IMG/VR virus record: IMGVR_UViG_3300027848_000009
Span: 1 to 64,000 of that record
Length of the DNA stretch: 64,000 nucleotides
Source of the DNA: a virus
Direction: 5' to 3' (one strand)
The first letter of the stretch is position 1, and every line of letters begins with the position of its first letter. Below, in pieces: positions 7,029-16,128 of the stretch. The notes below the pieces were generated by a model. The model was not told the DNA's origin. It did not search any database and saw nothing but the letters and a program-made list of their open reading frames with translations. The position numbers were made by a program, and so were the translations under genes.

Positions 7029-7132
7029 GCGATCCGCTGACCTGGACCGACATGCAAATGGTTTTGTTGGGCGTCAGTATTCTCGCTTTCTGTCTCGCCG
7101 TGCTTGTCTGGTCGGAGCGTCGAGAGCGCTGA
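7025..7132 (+). CDS. small single-pass membrane protein
   Basis: 35 residues from a GTG overlapping the previous stop, with one hydrophobic helix (about residues 13-29) and a basic end (SERRER). Overlaps on both sides make a coupled trio of membrane proteins before the portal gene. Function unknown. Confidence 0.55.
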   Translation: MSDPLTWTDMQMVLLGVSILAFCLAVLVWSERRER

Positions 7133-7350
7133 TGATGTGGAGAAGGATCGCGGCTCTCTGCATCGTGGTGCCGTGGCTTCTCGTAAAGCTTGCCCGCAAC
7201 ACATACGTCACCAAAAGTGACCTGCTCGCCGAGCGGGAACGAACCGATCATGCTGTCATCGAAGAAGCAGAACTGATTGTCGCTGCCGAGGTCCGACGCC
7301 GATCCCAAGATCAACACCCCTCACAGGAGTACCCTGACAGTCATGGCTGA
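7132..7350 (+). CDS. small membrane-anchored protein
   Basis: 72 residues from an ATGA overlap (a second in-frame ATG follows at 7135). A short basic N-terminus, one hydrophobic helix (about residues 5-20) and a charged helical tail suggest a membrane protein with a cytoplasmic coiled region. Its last codons overlap the start of the portal gene. Confidence 0.5.
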   Translation: MMWRRIAALCIVVPWLLVKLARNTYVTKSDLLAERERTDHAVIEEAELIVAAEVRRRSQDQHPSQEYPDSHG

Positions 7351-9253
7351 TCGCTCACCCGCACGTTCTACGCCGCACCGGTATTCGCTGGTCGCTGCCG
7401 CCGAGGTAATCGCCTCCGCCGATATCTCCCGCCCGTACACGTCTTCGGGCATGATGCTCGAATGGCAGGAGCGTGCCTGGGGCTACTATGACCGGGTTGG
7501 CGAGTTCCGTTTCGGTGTCGGCTGGTGTTCGAATGCGATGTCGAGAGTGAACCTGACTGCTGCTGCTCCGCCCAGGCAGGTCGGCGACGAGCCGACAGCG
7601 ATCGACGTGGAGAGCGACGAGGTGACGCCATCGCAGCGGCGTGCGATTGAGCTGGTCGAGCAGATCGCGGGCGGAGCTTCCGGCCAGGGGCAACTGTTGG
7701 GCGAGTTCGGTTCGCATCTTTCGATCGCCGGGTTCGGCTGGCTTGTTGCGGAGCCGAGGCTCGGAGATCCGAACTCCGATTCGTATGAGACGTGGCAGGT
7801 GCTGCCGCAGGATGCCCTGAAGTTTGAGGGCACGACCAACCAAAAGATTTTCCTCCGTATCGGAGACGGCAACAAAAGCGACGCCTGGCGACCGGTACAC
7901 CCGAACTCGCTGATCGTCAAAGTGTGGCGTAAGCATCCTCGTAAGCCGTGGCAGCCGGACGCCCCGGTCCGGGCCGTGCTCCCCGTATTGGAGATCATCG
8001 AGCTGCTCACCGATCACATTACAGCGTCGGGCCGCTCACGTCTCGCTGGTGCCGGTCTGCTTGCGATCCCGTCGGAGACAGAGTTTCCGCCACCGCCTCC
8101 GGTCGAGGGTGAGACGACCGTTGCCACCGAGCAGGATCGGTTCGACCATTTCGTCGAAGAGTTGACGAACGCCATGACAACGCCGATCAAGAATCGGCAG
8201 TCCGCTGCTGCTGTCGTGCCTTTGCCGATCGCGATCCCCGGCGAGTTCATCGACAAGATCAAACACATCTCATTCTCGACGCCGTTCGACGCCCAGGTCC
8301 GCGAGCTGATGGAGGATGCGATCAAGCGTCTGGCGCTCGGCCTCGACATGCCGCCCGAGGTGTTGACCGGCATGTCCGGTGTGAATCATTGGACGGCGTG
8401 GCAGGTCGAAGAGACAGCGATCACCCTACACATCGAGCCGAATGCTGAGATCGTCTGCAACGCTCTGACCGAAGCATGGTTGAAGCCTGCTCTGCGTGCC
8501 GAGGGGTTCGATGAGAACGCTGCGATGGTCTGGTATGACACGAGCGACCTGACTTCTCCGCCCGACAAGTCAGGCTCGGCTGTCGAGGTGTACGACCGCA
8601 TCCAGCTATCTGCTCAGGCGTTGCGTCGGGAGACTGGATTCACCGAGGATGACAAGCCGAACGAGGACGAGTTCCGCCAACGGGTTCTGCTCGATGCTGC
8701 GAAGGGCGCTCCGGCGCTCGCACCGTCGATGCTGGCGAAAGCTGGCATCCTCGCCGAAGAGATCGCCGACGCAGTGGCCGACATCCAGGCTCCCGCATCA
8801 GCCCCTATTTCGCCGTCTACGGAGTCGGAAGCCGGATCTGGCCCAGTTAGGTCCGCACCGTCCCGTGACGGCAGGCCGAGCCAGGTTTCTGCGGCGCTCG
8901 ATTCGGCGGTCATCATGGCTTGCGATGGCATCGTGGACCGGGCGATGGAGATGGCAGGCAAACGTCTCCTCGGAGCGATCGGCCGCAAGACCGGGCACGG
9001 TCCACAGGGTGTGGATAAGAAGGGCGATGCCCGCATATTGCATCTCCAATATGATCCGACGGTGTACGCCGACCTCGACCAGCTACTCACCGGCTCGTTC
9101 GATCGGGTCGGAGTCGTCGCCGAATACTTGGGTATCGACGAAGACGCTCTGCTCGCAACATTGAACGCATACTGCCGTGGCCTGCTGGCTGCCCAACACG
9201 AGCACGATCTGATCCGGCTGTCGGCGGCGCTCGGCGCTGACGTAATGGTCTGA
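7343..9253 (+). CDS. portal protein
   Basis: 636 residues, long for the HK97-type portal but usual for actinophage versions. The order terminase-portal-MuF-protease-capsid is diagnostic. Internal stretches such as LALGLDMPPEVLTGMSGVN, a hallmark of these portals, followed by HWTAWQVEE support the call. The C-terminal 150 residues are helical and variable. I chose ATG 7343: the TACCCT box ends seven bases upstream, and a TTG/GTG start further back would run through the preceding gene. It forms the dodecameric DNA channel at one capsid vertex. Confidence 0.88.
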   Translation: MADRSPARSTPHRYSLVAAAEVIASADISRPYTSSGMMLEWQERAWGYYDRVGEFRFGVGWCSNAMSRVNLTAAAPPRQVGDEPTAIDVESDEVTPSQRRAIELVEQIAGGASGQGQLLGEFGSHLSIAGFGWLVAEPRLGDPNSDSYETWQVLPQDALKFEGTTNQKIFLRIGDGNKSDAWRPVHPNSLIVKVWRKHPRKPWQPDAPVRAVLPVLEIIELLTDHITASGRSRLAGAGLLAIPSETEFPPPPPVEGETTVATEQDRFDHFVEELTNAMTTPIKNRQSAAAVVPLPIAIPGEFIDKIKHISFSTPFDAQVRELMEDAIKRLALGLDMPPEVLTGMSGVNHWTAWQVEETAITLHIEPNAEIVCNALTEAWLKPALRAEGFDENAAMVWYDTSDLTSPPDKSGSAVEVYDRIQLSAQALRRETGFTEDDKPNEDEFRQRVLLDAAKGAPALAPSMLAKAGILAEEIADAVADIQAPASAPISPSTESEAGSGPVRSAPSRDGRPSQVSAALDSAVIMACDGIVDRAMEMAGKRLLGAIGRKTGHGPQGVDKKGDARILHLQYDPTVYADLDQLLTGSFDRVGVVAEYLGIDEDALLATLNAYCRGLLAAQHEHDLIRLSAALGADVMV

Positions 9254-9255
9254 CG

Positions 9256-10101
9256 ATGGCGACTCCGCCACCACTCAAAGCTGACGAGAATGGCTTCGTC
9301 TCCGAAGCCGACTTCGAGGAGTGGATCGTTTCTTGGGAGGTCGAGTCGGCCCGCCTGATGGGCGACGCCGCAGCGAAGATCGCCGAGGAGCATCTCAACA
9401 TGTACGTCGAGACTTTGGTGGCGGCGGGCGACCCTGCTGTTTTCGATGCGATGACAGCCGAGTGGCAGGTAGCTGTCGATGAGTTCTTGGCGCTCGGTGT
9501 GAAGCCGCTGTATTTGCAAGGTTCGATTGGTGCCCAGTTGGGTGCGCCGTTGATGCCGGTCGATCTGCTGGCGACATGGACCCAGGTCGTGAATGTGAAC
9601 GCAGCGAACTATGTGATGACGGCCAGCAACCGGATCGTTGGTGCGTCGTCGTCGATCTGGTCGCAGGTCCAATTTGCTGCCGAGCAGTCGATCTCATCTG
9701 GCGTCGAGATTCCGAAGCTCCGCAAGGAGGTCGAGAACATCACTGGGTATGCGCGTGGCCGGGCACAGGCGATCGCTCGCACCGAGGTGATGGGCGCATA
9801 CAATGGTGGCGACATGGATGGCGCTCGGGCGCTCGGCGCTTACGGCCCTGTGGAGAAGTCTTGGTTGGCGACGGGTGGGCCGCGTACTCGTGAGAGCCAC
9901 GCCGAGGCTGACGGGCAGACTGTGTTGATGGAGGAGTCGTTCATCGTGGGTGGTGTGGCGATGGATCGCCCGCTCGATCCGTCTGGCCCTGCGGAGGAGG
10001 TCGTGAATTGTCGGTGCGTGATGCAAATGTTTTTCGTGGGCGACACTCGGCCGGATGGGACGACGATCGAGGCGGCGACCGAAGAGGCTCCACCAGAATA
10101 G
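9256..10101 (+). CDS. MuF-like minor head protein
   Basis: 281 residues. The C-terminal half carries the Mu F signature: ARTEVMGAYNGG, a central KSWLA, RTRESHAEADGQTV, and PLDPSGPAEEVVNCRCVM near the end. Proteins of this family are minor head components that help portal assembly or DNA ejection. It follows the portal by two bases. The stop codon TAG lies inside the upstream block of promoter cassette 2. Confidence 0.88.
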   Translation: MATPPPLKADENGFVSEADFEEWIVSWEVESARLMGDAAAKIAEEHLNMYVETLVAAGDPAVFDAMTAEWQVAVDEFLALGVKPLYLQGSIGAQLGAPLMPVDLLATWTQVVNVNAANYVMTASNRIVGASSSIWSQVQFAAEQSISSGVEIPKLRKEVENITGYARGRAQAIARTEVMGAYNGGDMDGARALGAYGPVEKSWLATGGPRTRESHAEADGQTVLMEESFIVGGVAMDRPLDPSGPAEEVVNCRCVMQMFFVGDTRPDGTTIEAATEEAPPE

Positions 10102-10154
10102 TTTCGGGTTGAGGGTTGACGACCCGACTCGGGTCGGATAAGATGATTGACATG
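10093..10154 (+). promoter_or_regulatory. palindromic promoter cassette, copy 2 (leaderless)
   Basis: Upstream block 10093-10108, -35 TTGACG (10116-10121), 17-bp spacer containing the CGACCCGACTCGGGTCG palindrome, -10 TAAGAT (10139-10144), ATG 10152 seven bases later. The upstream block supplies the TAG stop of the MuF gene, so the cassette is fused to the gene end. Confidence 0.85.
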
Positions 10155-10409
10155 ACCGACACGACAACCTTCCCCATCTCGACCTCCACGACGACCGGCA
10201 CCGACGCCGAGACTGGCCGACGGTGGGCCGAGTTCCGAGTCCTCGCAAACGGCAACTACATCGGCCAGGCAATCGAGATCACGGCGGGCGGCTGCTGGGC
10301 CTCCTTCGGTCACGGTGACCGCCCGGCCGGAACCTTCACCACGAAGACCGACGCCAGCCTCAAGCTCGCCGCCGACTACGCCGCCATGATGGCCACCCGG
10401 CCCTTCTGA
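10152..10409 (+). CDS. hypothetical protein behind promoter cassette 2
   Basis: 85 residues with a Thr-rich start (MTDTTTFPIST), predicted beta-rich. I chose ATG 10152, not the TTG inside the -35 box. It interrupts the normal head-gene order together with the next gene, and both end at a strong terminator. They therefore look like a regulated insertion ('moron'-like) between MuF and protease. Function unknown. Confidence 0.65.
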   Translation: MTDTTTFPISTSTTTGTDAETGRRWAEFRVLANGNYIGQAIEITAGGCWASFGHGDRPAGTFTTKTDASLKLAADYAAMMATRPF

Positions 10410-10456
10410 TGCCCCTCGCCTCCCGAACCTCGAACCCGACCAGAAAAGAGAATGCG

Positions 10457-10918
10457 ATGACAACCTCCACGACCCTCCGATCCGAAGCCGCCCGGCATGA
10501 GCAGGACGCCGCCGACAGCTTCGACCGCTGCGACACCGACGGCTTCGTCAGCCAATGGGCGTCCGGCTGCATGGCAGCCAAGAAGCGCCTCGCCGCTGCC
10601 ATCGCCGACCGGGGTGGAGTCGCTGAGTTCCCGGCGCTCTTCGATCTCGACGGCAACCTGGTCGCCGCCAAGCTGATCGACGGCAAATACGGGATGGTCT
10701 GGGGCATCCTCGCCTCCGACGATCCGGCGAGCGACATCACCGAATGGGTGACGGCATTCCCGGTGCGTGAGTCCACGATGGCGAAGAAGGGCTACGCCGA
10801 GGGCATGGTCCTCGCACCGGCCTACGCCGACCTCCGAGGTGCCAACGCCTGCAACGTCACCGCCCGCTCCATCCGCACCGACGGCGGATTCTCCCGCAAC
10901 GTCGAGATCGTCGCCTGA
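10457..10918 (+). CDS. hypothetical protein of the inserted transcription unit
   Basis: 153 residues. The ATG at 10457 follows a GAAAAGAG ribosome-binding site. The central part (LFDLDGNLVAAKLIDGKYG) is predicted beta. No family recognised. It is followed immediately by a perfect 13-bp terminator hairpin, so promoter cassette 2 and this terminator bracket a two-gene unit. Confidence 0.65.
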   Translation: MTTSTTLRSEAARHEQDAADSFDRCDTDGFVSQWASGCMAAKKRLAAAIADRGGVAEFPALFDLDGNLVAAKLIDGKYGMVWGILASDDPASDITEWVTAFPVRESTMAKKGYAEGMVLAPAYADLRGANACNVTARSIRTDGGFSRNVEIVA

Positions 10919-10936
10919 GTCGATCAGCCAGTCAGC

Positions 10937-10970
10937 GAGCGCCCCGACCGGAACATGGGTCGGGGCGCTC
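10937..10970 (+). terminator. intrinsic terminator
   Basis: GAGCGCCCCGACC (10937-10949) pairs perfectly with 10958-10970 around an eight-base loop and is followed by TTTGCGTT. It closes the unit begun at cassette 2. Confidence 0.85.
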
Positions 10971-11036
10971 TTTGCGTTCCGGGACACCCACCGGGTTCGA
11001 GCATGACGGTCCACCTCCGATCGGCCCGTATGGGTC

Positions 11037-11051
11037 TACGCTGTCCGTATG
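11037..11051 (+). promoter_or_regulatory. leaderless -10 box (TACGCT) before the protease gene
   Basis: TACGCT (11037-11042) stands six bases before ATG 11049, after the terminator, so the capsid genes seem to have their own start point. Confidence 0.5.
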
Positions 11052-12431
11052 AGGCTCGCACTCGAAGACAACAAGGTCACACTCGCCGAAGATGACGCTC
11101 TCCTGGAGGACTCGCTCGACGACATGGAAGACGCGCTCGACGACGTGGCGGTGGCCGACGACCTCGAACCGGACGACAGCTTCGACGGCCGAACCAAATG
11201 GATTCTGCTCGTCGAGGGCATCGAGACAGGCGACAAACGACTCTTCGAAGAAGGCGCGATCACATGGCGAGATCTCCCGCTCCCGCTCATGGCGACCGAC
11301 ATGACCGGCAACGGCCACGACGGCGCACAGCTCGTCGGCCGGTTCGTCGAGATCTACCGTGAGGGCAACCAGGTCATCGGCGTGTCCGAGCCGATCGACT
11401 CCGACGACGACAACGTGCTCCGACTCCAGAGGCTCATCGACAGCGGCGACCTCAAAGGAATCTCTGTGGACCTCGACAACATCGAAGGCTCGATGATCGT
11501 CGAAGAGATGCCCGACCCGACCGAGAACGAAGACGGCACAATCGGCATTGATATGTCGATGCCGAAGATCCGTATCTCCGCCGCCCGCATCATGGGTGCG
11601 ACCGGCGTCCCGTTCCCGGCGTTCGCCGAGGCCCACCAGATCCAAGCCAGCCTCATCGCCGGAGCGATGTCGCTCGACACCCTCCAGACCGCAGACGTGG
11701 CCCTCATCAATGCGCCAGTCCGACCGCCGCTCCACTGGTTCGATGACCCTGGCTTCGTGGGCCCGACGCCGATGGATGTCGAGTCCGACGGATACATCCG
11801 AGGCCACGTCGCTCTCTGGGCGTCATGCCATCGCGGCTTCGATTCCTGCACCCCTCCGCCTCGCGCCCCATCCGGCAACTACGAGCACTTCCACACCGGC
11901 CAGATCATCACGGCCGACGGCTCGAAGATCGGCGTCGGCAACATCACCGTCGATTCCGGTCACGCCGACATCAGAGCGAATGCCAACCTCGCCAAAGAGC
12001 ACTACGACAACACCGGCTGGATCGGTGCCGACGTGCGTTGCGGCGAGGACAGCTTCGGTATCTGGATGGCCGGTGCGATCCGCTCCGACATCAGCCCTGA
12101 GATGTTGCGGGCGCTGATGGCAACCGACGTTTCTGGGGACTGGAGGTCGATCAACGGACGCTTACGACTGATCGGGCTGGCCTCGATTCCGGTGCCCGGT
12201 TTCGTCAAGACTCAGGTCGCCTCGGGTGAGCTTCTTGCGATGGTCGCCTCGATCCCGGTGTGCGCCGCCGACCTCGACCCGATCGACCTACGAATAGCAG
12301 ACAGGATCGCCCTCTCAGTAGGCCGTACACGAGAGCAAATCATGGCAGATCGAGATCGTGTCGCATACGGCATCGGACGCCACCCAGCGCAGCAGAGAGC
12401 TGCCCTGGCAAACCGGATTCATGGCAAGTAG
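11049..12431 (+). CDS. capsid maturation protease
   Basis: 460 residues. The N-terminal part carries an acidic stretch and a prohead-protease-like domain (WILLVEGIETGDKRLFEEG, GKFVE-like and KGISVDLD segments). A second part has RGHVALWASCHRGFDSC and PPRAPSGNY, a feature I associate with actinophage maturation proteases, and ends in a helical tail. It should cleave scaffold and capsid proteins during head maturation. The position directly before the capsid gene agrees. The exact catalytic residues were not identified. Confidence 0.8.
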   Translation: MRLALEDNKVTLAEDDALLEDSLDDMEDALDDVAVADDLEPDDSFDGRTKWILLVEGIETGDKRLFEEGAITWRDLPLPLMATDMTGNGHDGAQLVGRFVEIYREGNQVIGVSEPIDSDDDNVLRLQRLIDSGDLKGISVDLDNIEGSMIVEEMPDPTENEDGTIGIDMSMPKIRISAARIMGATGVPFPAFAEAHQIQASLIAGAMSLDTLQTADVALINAPVRPPLHWFDDPGFVGPTPMDVESDGYIRGHVALWASCHRGFDSCTPPPRAPSGNYEHFHTGQIITADGSKIGVGNITVDSGHADIRANANLAKEHYDNTGWIGADVRCGEDSFGIWMAGAIRSDISPEMLRALMATDVSGDWRSINGRLRLIGLASIPVPGFVKTQVASGELLAMVASIPVCAADLDPIDLRIADRIALSVGRTREQIMADRDRVAYGIGRHPAQQRAALANRIHGK

Positions 12432-12473
12432 CAGCTCATGGCATGAGGCGGCTCCGTTCGGAGAGGTCAGCCC

Positions 12474-12629
12474 GTGAGGCTTGACGCACAGCAGGCACGC
12501 GCTGCCTCGACGCAAGTGATCCACGAAGTCTTTCGAGATGACGTTTCGACCGGTCGCCGTTTCACTTCCCTGCCAGCAGCACAACGCTACGCACACTCGG
12601 TCGGTGGCACCATTCGCCCGCTGGCTTGA
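12474..12629 (+). CDS. possible 51-residue protein between protease and capsid
   Basis: GTG start after GGAGAGG at good spacing. The frame reads as a normal basic helical peptide (RLDAQQARAASTQVIHEVF). Its TGA overlaps a TTGACA sequence that may belong to the capsid promoter. No family recognised. Confidence 0.5.
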   Translation: MRLDAQQARAASTQVIHEVFRDDVSTGRRFTSLPAAQRYAHSVGGTIRPLA

Positions 12630-12753
12630 CACGTCTGCTACAGTTACAACTGATCCGCCCCACCGGTATGACCGGTAGCGGTGCGAACATGGGTATGACC
12701 CTGGCGCATGATGATTCCTCAATCTCATACACCCCGCCCAGGAGGCACCCAAA
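12626..12753 (+). promoter_or_regulatory. probable capsid promoter and leader
   Basis: TTGACA (12626-12631) and an extended -10 TGCTACAGT (12636-12644) are present but not at consensus spacing, so which is used is uncertain. ACCGGT occurs twice nearby (12661-12680 area). AGGAGG stands before ATG 12754, unlike the leaderless genes. Confidence 0.4.
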
Positions 12754-14340
12754 ATGGACACCAATCTTCCCGAATCCTTCGACGGCATCACCGATGCTGA
12801 GCTTGACGCAATGGAAGCGTCGATCATCGAAGAGTTCGACGCAAAGTACGACAACGACACCCCGGCACCAGTCGCCGACCTGACCGAGATCGCCGAGGCA
12901 CTCGATGCCGTGCGCTCCGAGCAGGCTGCCCGCACCGAGCAGGCTGACGCCGACTCCGAGGCGCGCGCTGCTCTCGGTGACCGGGTTCGCCCAGTCGCCG
13001 AAGAAGATGTCTTCGAGGAGATCGTCGCCGAAGTCGTCGAAGAGATCGAAGTTGCCGAAGAGCTGGAGTTGGTCACCGCCAGCCTCAAGCCGAAGGCACC
13101 GTCCGCTCGCCGCATGGCGACTCGCGACGTGACTCCTCCCGCTGCCGAAGCGAAGCAGATGACAACGATCACTGCCGCTGCCGACATCCCTGGAATCACT
13201 TCCGGCTCGCAGCTCGACCGCATGGGACTGGCACGAGCATTCGCTGCCCGTTCCCGTGGCCTCGCTGACCACTCGCCTCGTGTGGGTGTCGCAACCGTGG
13301 ACACCGGAATCCCCGAAGAGCACTTCGTGCGTGACGGTGGAGACTCCGCCTCGCAGGTCATGGAAGCGGTCGTCGCTTCCTCGCTCCGTGGCAAAGATGC
13401 CCAGTCCCTCGTCGCTTCGGGTGGCTTCTGCACCCCGTCGGAGAACATGTACGAGCTGTTCAGCATCGAAAGCCGTGACGGTCTTCTCGACCTCCCGACG
13501 ATGGGCGTGTCACGCGGTGGCATCAACATCCCGAGTTACATCGGCTTGTCCGATGTTTCTTCGGCGCTGTGGACCTGGACGGAGGCGACCGACATCACGC
13601 CGGGCGCATCGGTCAAGGCTTGCCTGCAAGTTCCGTGCCCGACCTGGACTGACTACCGGCTCATCGCCGAGGGTCTGTGCTTGACGGCTGGCAACTTCAT
13701 GGACAAGAGCTACCCCGAGATGCTGGCCCGCACGACGGACCTCGCGATGACCGCCCACATGCACCGTGTGTCGGCAGCTCATCTCGCAGCCATCGTCGCC
13801 GGGGCAACCGCGGTCACCGTGACCTCGCTCCCGACCGACGCCGCTGGCGACATCCTGAGCGCCGTAGACCTTCAAGTCGCTGACTACCGGAGCACCTTCA
13901 CGATGTCTCCGAACGCAGTGCTCGAAGCGGTCTTCCCGACCTGGGTTCGTGGAGCAATCCGCTCCACCCTCGCAGCCCGTGCAGGCATCGGATACTTCGA
14001 TGTCAGCGACGAGGACATCACCCGGTTCTTCACGATCCGCGGTGTGCGTCCTCAGTTCGTGACCGGACAAGATCCGATCACGACCGGCACAGCGCTCACG
14101 GCATGGCCGACGACGACCACCTTCCTGCTGTTCCCGGCAGGCGGCTACGTCGCAGGCGACGGCGGCACGATCGACCTCGGTGTCGTTCGTGACTCGACGC
14201 TCAACGCAACCAACGACTTCACGTTGGCTTGGACGGAGCAGTTCATGCTGACCGCCCAGCGTGGTCCTGCTGCACGCAACGTCACCGTCTCGACGGTTGT
14301 TGACGGGCAGACCGGCGGACCTGAGTTCGTCGGAGCCTGA
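12754..14340 (+). CDS. major capsid protein (HK97 fold) with N-terminal acidic scaffold-like region
   Basis: 528 residues. Residues 1-130 are very acidic and helical, resembling the delta or scaffold domain that HK97-type capsid proteins lose on maturation. The rest fits actinophage capsid proteins: about residue 220 has GGFCTPSENMYELFSI, and MSRGGI-like and FVTGQDPITTG stretches follow. It assembles the icosahedral shell. A strong AGGAGG site suggests high expression, and a terminator follows. This gene differs from the second capsid gene at 52740-54065. Confidence 0.88.
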   Translation: MDTNLPESFDGITDAELDAMEASIIEEFDAKYDNDTPAPVADLTEIAEALDAVRSEQAARTEQADADSEARAALGDRVRPVAEEDVFEEIVAEVVEEIEVAEELELVTASLKPKAPSARRMATRDVTPPAAEAKQMTTITAAADIPGITSGSQLDRMGLARAFAARSRGLADHSPRVGVATVDTGIPEEHFVRDGGDSASQVMEAVVASSLRGKDAQSLVASGGFCTPSENMYELFSIESRDGLLDLPTMGVSRGGINIPSYIGLSDVSSALWTWTEATDITPGASVKACLQVPCPTWTDYRLIAEGLCLTAGNFMDKSYPEMLARTTDLAMTAHMHRVSAAHLAAIVAGATAVTVTSLPTDAAGDILSAVDLQVADYRSTFTMSPNAVLEAVFPTWVRGAIRSTLAARAGIGYFDVSDEDITRFFTIRGVRPQFVTGQDPITTGTALTAWPTTTTFLLFPAGGYVAGDGGTIDLGVVRDSTLNATNDFTLAWTEQFMLTAQRGPAARNVTVSTVVDGQTGGPEFVGA

Positions 14341-14353
14341 GTAAGTTTCTGAG

Positions 14354-14391
14354 GATCGACGCAACCTTCTCCCCTGGGGGTTGCGTCGGTC
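14354..14391 (+). terminator. intrinsic terminator after the capsid gene
   Basis: CGACGCAACC (14357-14366) pairs perfectly with 14379-14388, extendable by GAT/GTC at the base, with a CCCC/GGGG loop. The T tract is weak (CTTTGGTT), so it may attenuate and not fully stop transcription. Confidence 0.75.
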
Positions 14392-14432
14392 CTTTGGTTC
14401 GGTTCAACTAACACGAGATCAAAGAGGCAACA

Positions 14433-15251
14433 ATGGCTGGAGTTCCAGATATCTACGACGTGACCACGGCACCGGTCTCTGCACCACGAGCATTCGGCGG
14501 ATTGAGCGTGTTCGACTTCGAGGACTACGGCGAGCACGCTGGCCTCGGGATGACATGGGATACGACGGCCTGCTTCCAAAGTGGCTTCACATACAACGCC
14601 TGCGTGGATCCCTCACGAGATCCTCTGACCGCCTCGGGTTGCAACATCCAGGGCTACGCCGACCCGTTCGCTGTCTACACTTACGACACCGACTCGATCG
14701 GTGCGGGGAGCCGCAGCATCGCCCAGCACGAGGCCAACGCTACGGCCCGACTCCTCGCCGCTGAGCAATGGGGTTTCGAGCAGTACCTCGTCGCCTACCT
14801 GATCGCAAACAAGACTGACGTGGCGATGGCCGGGCTGGCCCCTGCCGCCGACGGCAACACCACCGCTCAGCGGGCGTTCATCGCACTCGCCACCGCCGAA
14901 GAAGCGACAGCCCAGATCACCAACAACGAACGCACACTGTTCATGAACACCTGGCTCGGCTCGCTGCTGATCTCCCAGGGTGCTCTCAAGCCCTTCGGTG
15001 GCGTCATGAAAACGCAGCTCGGTTCGAGGGTTGCGATCACAGCAACCAATCCGCTGACCGGCACCTCGCCCGCCACGATCTACGGCTCCGGCCCGTGGAA
15101 GACGCATCGGGGTGCAGTCGAAACTCTCAACGGGACGACGGCCCCAGGCACTGCGGTCAACGACGTGTCGATCATCGCCCAACGGGTCTACGCCATCGGC
15201 ACCGCTTGCGGCGTCGTAGCTGTCGATTCGGGCATCCTCAAAGTCCCATAA
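14433..15251 (+). CDS. virion structural protein (capsid-associated)
   Basis: 272 residues, AGAGGC upstream of the ATG. Neutral, Ala/Thr/Gly-rich and compact. Its place directly after the capsid terminator, and its size, suggest a second head protein (pentamer or decoration type). Partial separation by the terminator would give a lower dose than the capsid protein. I do not recognise a diagnostic motif, so this rests on context. Confidence 0.6.
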   Translation: MAGVPDIYDVTTAPVSAPRAFGGLSVFDFEDYGEHAGLGMTWDTTACFQSGFTYNACVDPSRDPLTASGCNIQGYADPFAVYTYDTDSIGAGSRSIAQHEANATARLLAAEQWGFEQYLVAYLIANKTDVAMAGLAPAADGNTTAQRAFIALATAEEATAQITNNERTLFMNTWLGSLLISQGALKPFGGVMKTQLGSRVAITATNPLTGTSPATIYGSGPWKTHRGAVETLNGTTAPGTAVNDVSIIAQRVYAIGTACGVVAVDSGILKVP

Positions 15252-15285
15252 TTCAACCAATACCCGCCCGTAGGAGGCAACAGCA

Positions 15286-15945
15286 ATGGCAACCAAAATG
15301 CTCAACTCATTGAAGGGCCGGGTCATCCGAATCACCCGTCTCAACGACTGCGGCGTCCCCGTCGTGGGACTCTGCTCGTCAATCGTGACGGCCGGGTTCA
15401 TCACTCTCGGGTTCGCGCCCGAGGTCGAGAGCGGCGAGGAGTACACCCAGAAGAATGCGTGGGGCGATTTCTGTATCAGCGAGAAGGACGCCGACATCAA
15501 CAAATGGGTCAACGTGTCGCTCTCGCTCTGCGAGGTGAACCCCGACATCCTCGACATCGTTGGTGGCGGTAGCCCGATTATTGACGGGACCGACACGATC
15601 GGTTCGAGCTTCGGTGCAGCCAACAACACCGAAGGCTTTGCGATCGAAGTGTGGACGAAGCAGGCTGGCGGCAACTGTGCGGGCGGCGTCGCCGAGTGGG
15701 GTTACTTTGTCGCCCCGTTCTGCATCAACGGCACCCTCGACGGCTCGGTCACAATCGAGAACGGCACGATGGCTGTGGATCTCAAAGGCCAGGGCCAAGC
15801 CGCCGTAGCCGCCTGGGGAGTCAACCCATACGGAGACAATCCGCTGCTCGCCGGAGCCGGGTTCCCGGTCGGCGATATGTGGGCGGTCGTCCGTACCACG
15901 GTCCAGCCTCCCGCTGTCACCGACGGTTGCGTGGCTCTCGCATGA
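15286..15945 (+). CDS. probable major tail protein
   Basis: 219 residues behind a strong AGGAGG. The pattern GRVIRITRLNDCGVPVVG, TAGFITLGFAPEVESGEE, NAWGDFCISE and VNPDILDIVGG resembles actinophage major tail proteins that begin with RxxRVTxLDxCGxP and have a conserved cysteine pair. Such proteins form the hexameric rings of the tail tube. It lies before the connectors instead of after them, a gene order seen in some actinophages. An immunoglobulin-like decoration protein is the alternative. Confidence 0.7.
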   Translation: MATKMLNSLKGRVIRITRLNDCGVPVVGLCSSIVTAGFITLGFAPEVESGEEYTQKNAWGDFCISEKDADINKWVNVSLSLCEVNPDILDIVGGGSPIIDGTDTIGSSFGAANNTEGFAIEVWTKQAGGNCAGGVAEWGYFVAPFCINGTLDGSVTIENGTMAVDLKGQGQAAVAAWGVNPYGDNPLLAGAGFPVGDMWAVVRTTVQPPAVTDGCVALA

Positions 15946-16109
15946 GTCATCCTTTCGCTGACATGCTGCGTGAGGTTGTGGCGGGCACCAGGGTCGATCC
16001 TGGCATGGCGAAGGCCACGCCAGCAGCAAAGCCCGAATCAAAAATTGAGGCGAAGCCCGAGGCGAAGCCCGGACGCCGCAAAGGCAATTCCGCAGCCAGC
16101 GAAGACTGA
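15942..16109 (+). CDS. small Lys/Pro/Ala-rich protein
   Basis: 55 residues from an ATGA overlap. The second half repeats (E/S)AKPE units (KPESKIEAKPEAKPGRRKG), a flexible basic tail. It could be a capsid- or tail-associated peptide; no function is known. Confidence 0.6.
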   Translation: MSHPFADMLREVVAGTRVDPGMAKATPAAKPESKIEAKPEAKPGRRKGNSAASED

Positions 16110-16113
16110 CAAG

Positions 16114-16128
16114 TAGGATTGGTCCATG
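16114..16128 (+). promoter_or_regulatory. leaderless -10 box (TAGGAT)
   Basis: TAGGAT (16114-16119) is six bases before ATG 16126. Confidence 0.4.

Noticed and set aside
8614-9672. Leftward frame opposite portal and MuF genes
   Set aside because: Arg/Ser-rich shadow translation with no ribosome-binding site or motif.
12315-13529. Leftward 404-codon frame opposite protease and capsid
   Set aside because: Shadow frame, low-complexity Ser/Arg content, crosses the capsid promoter.
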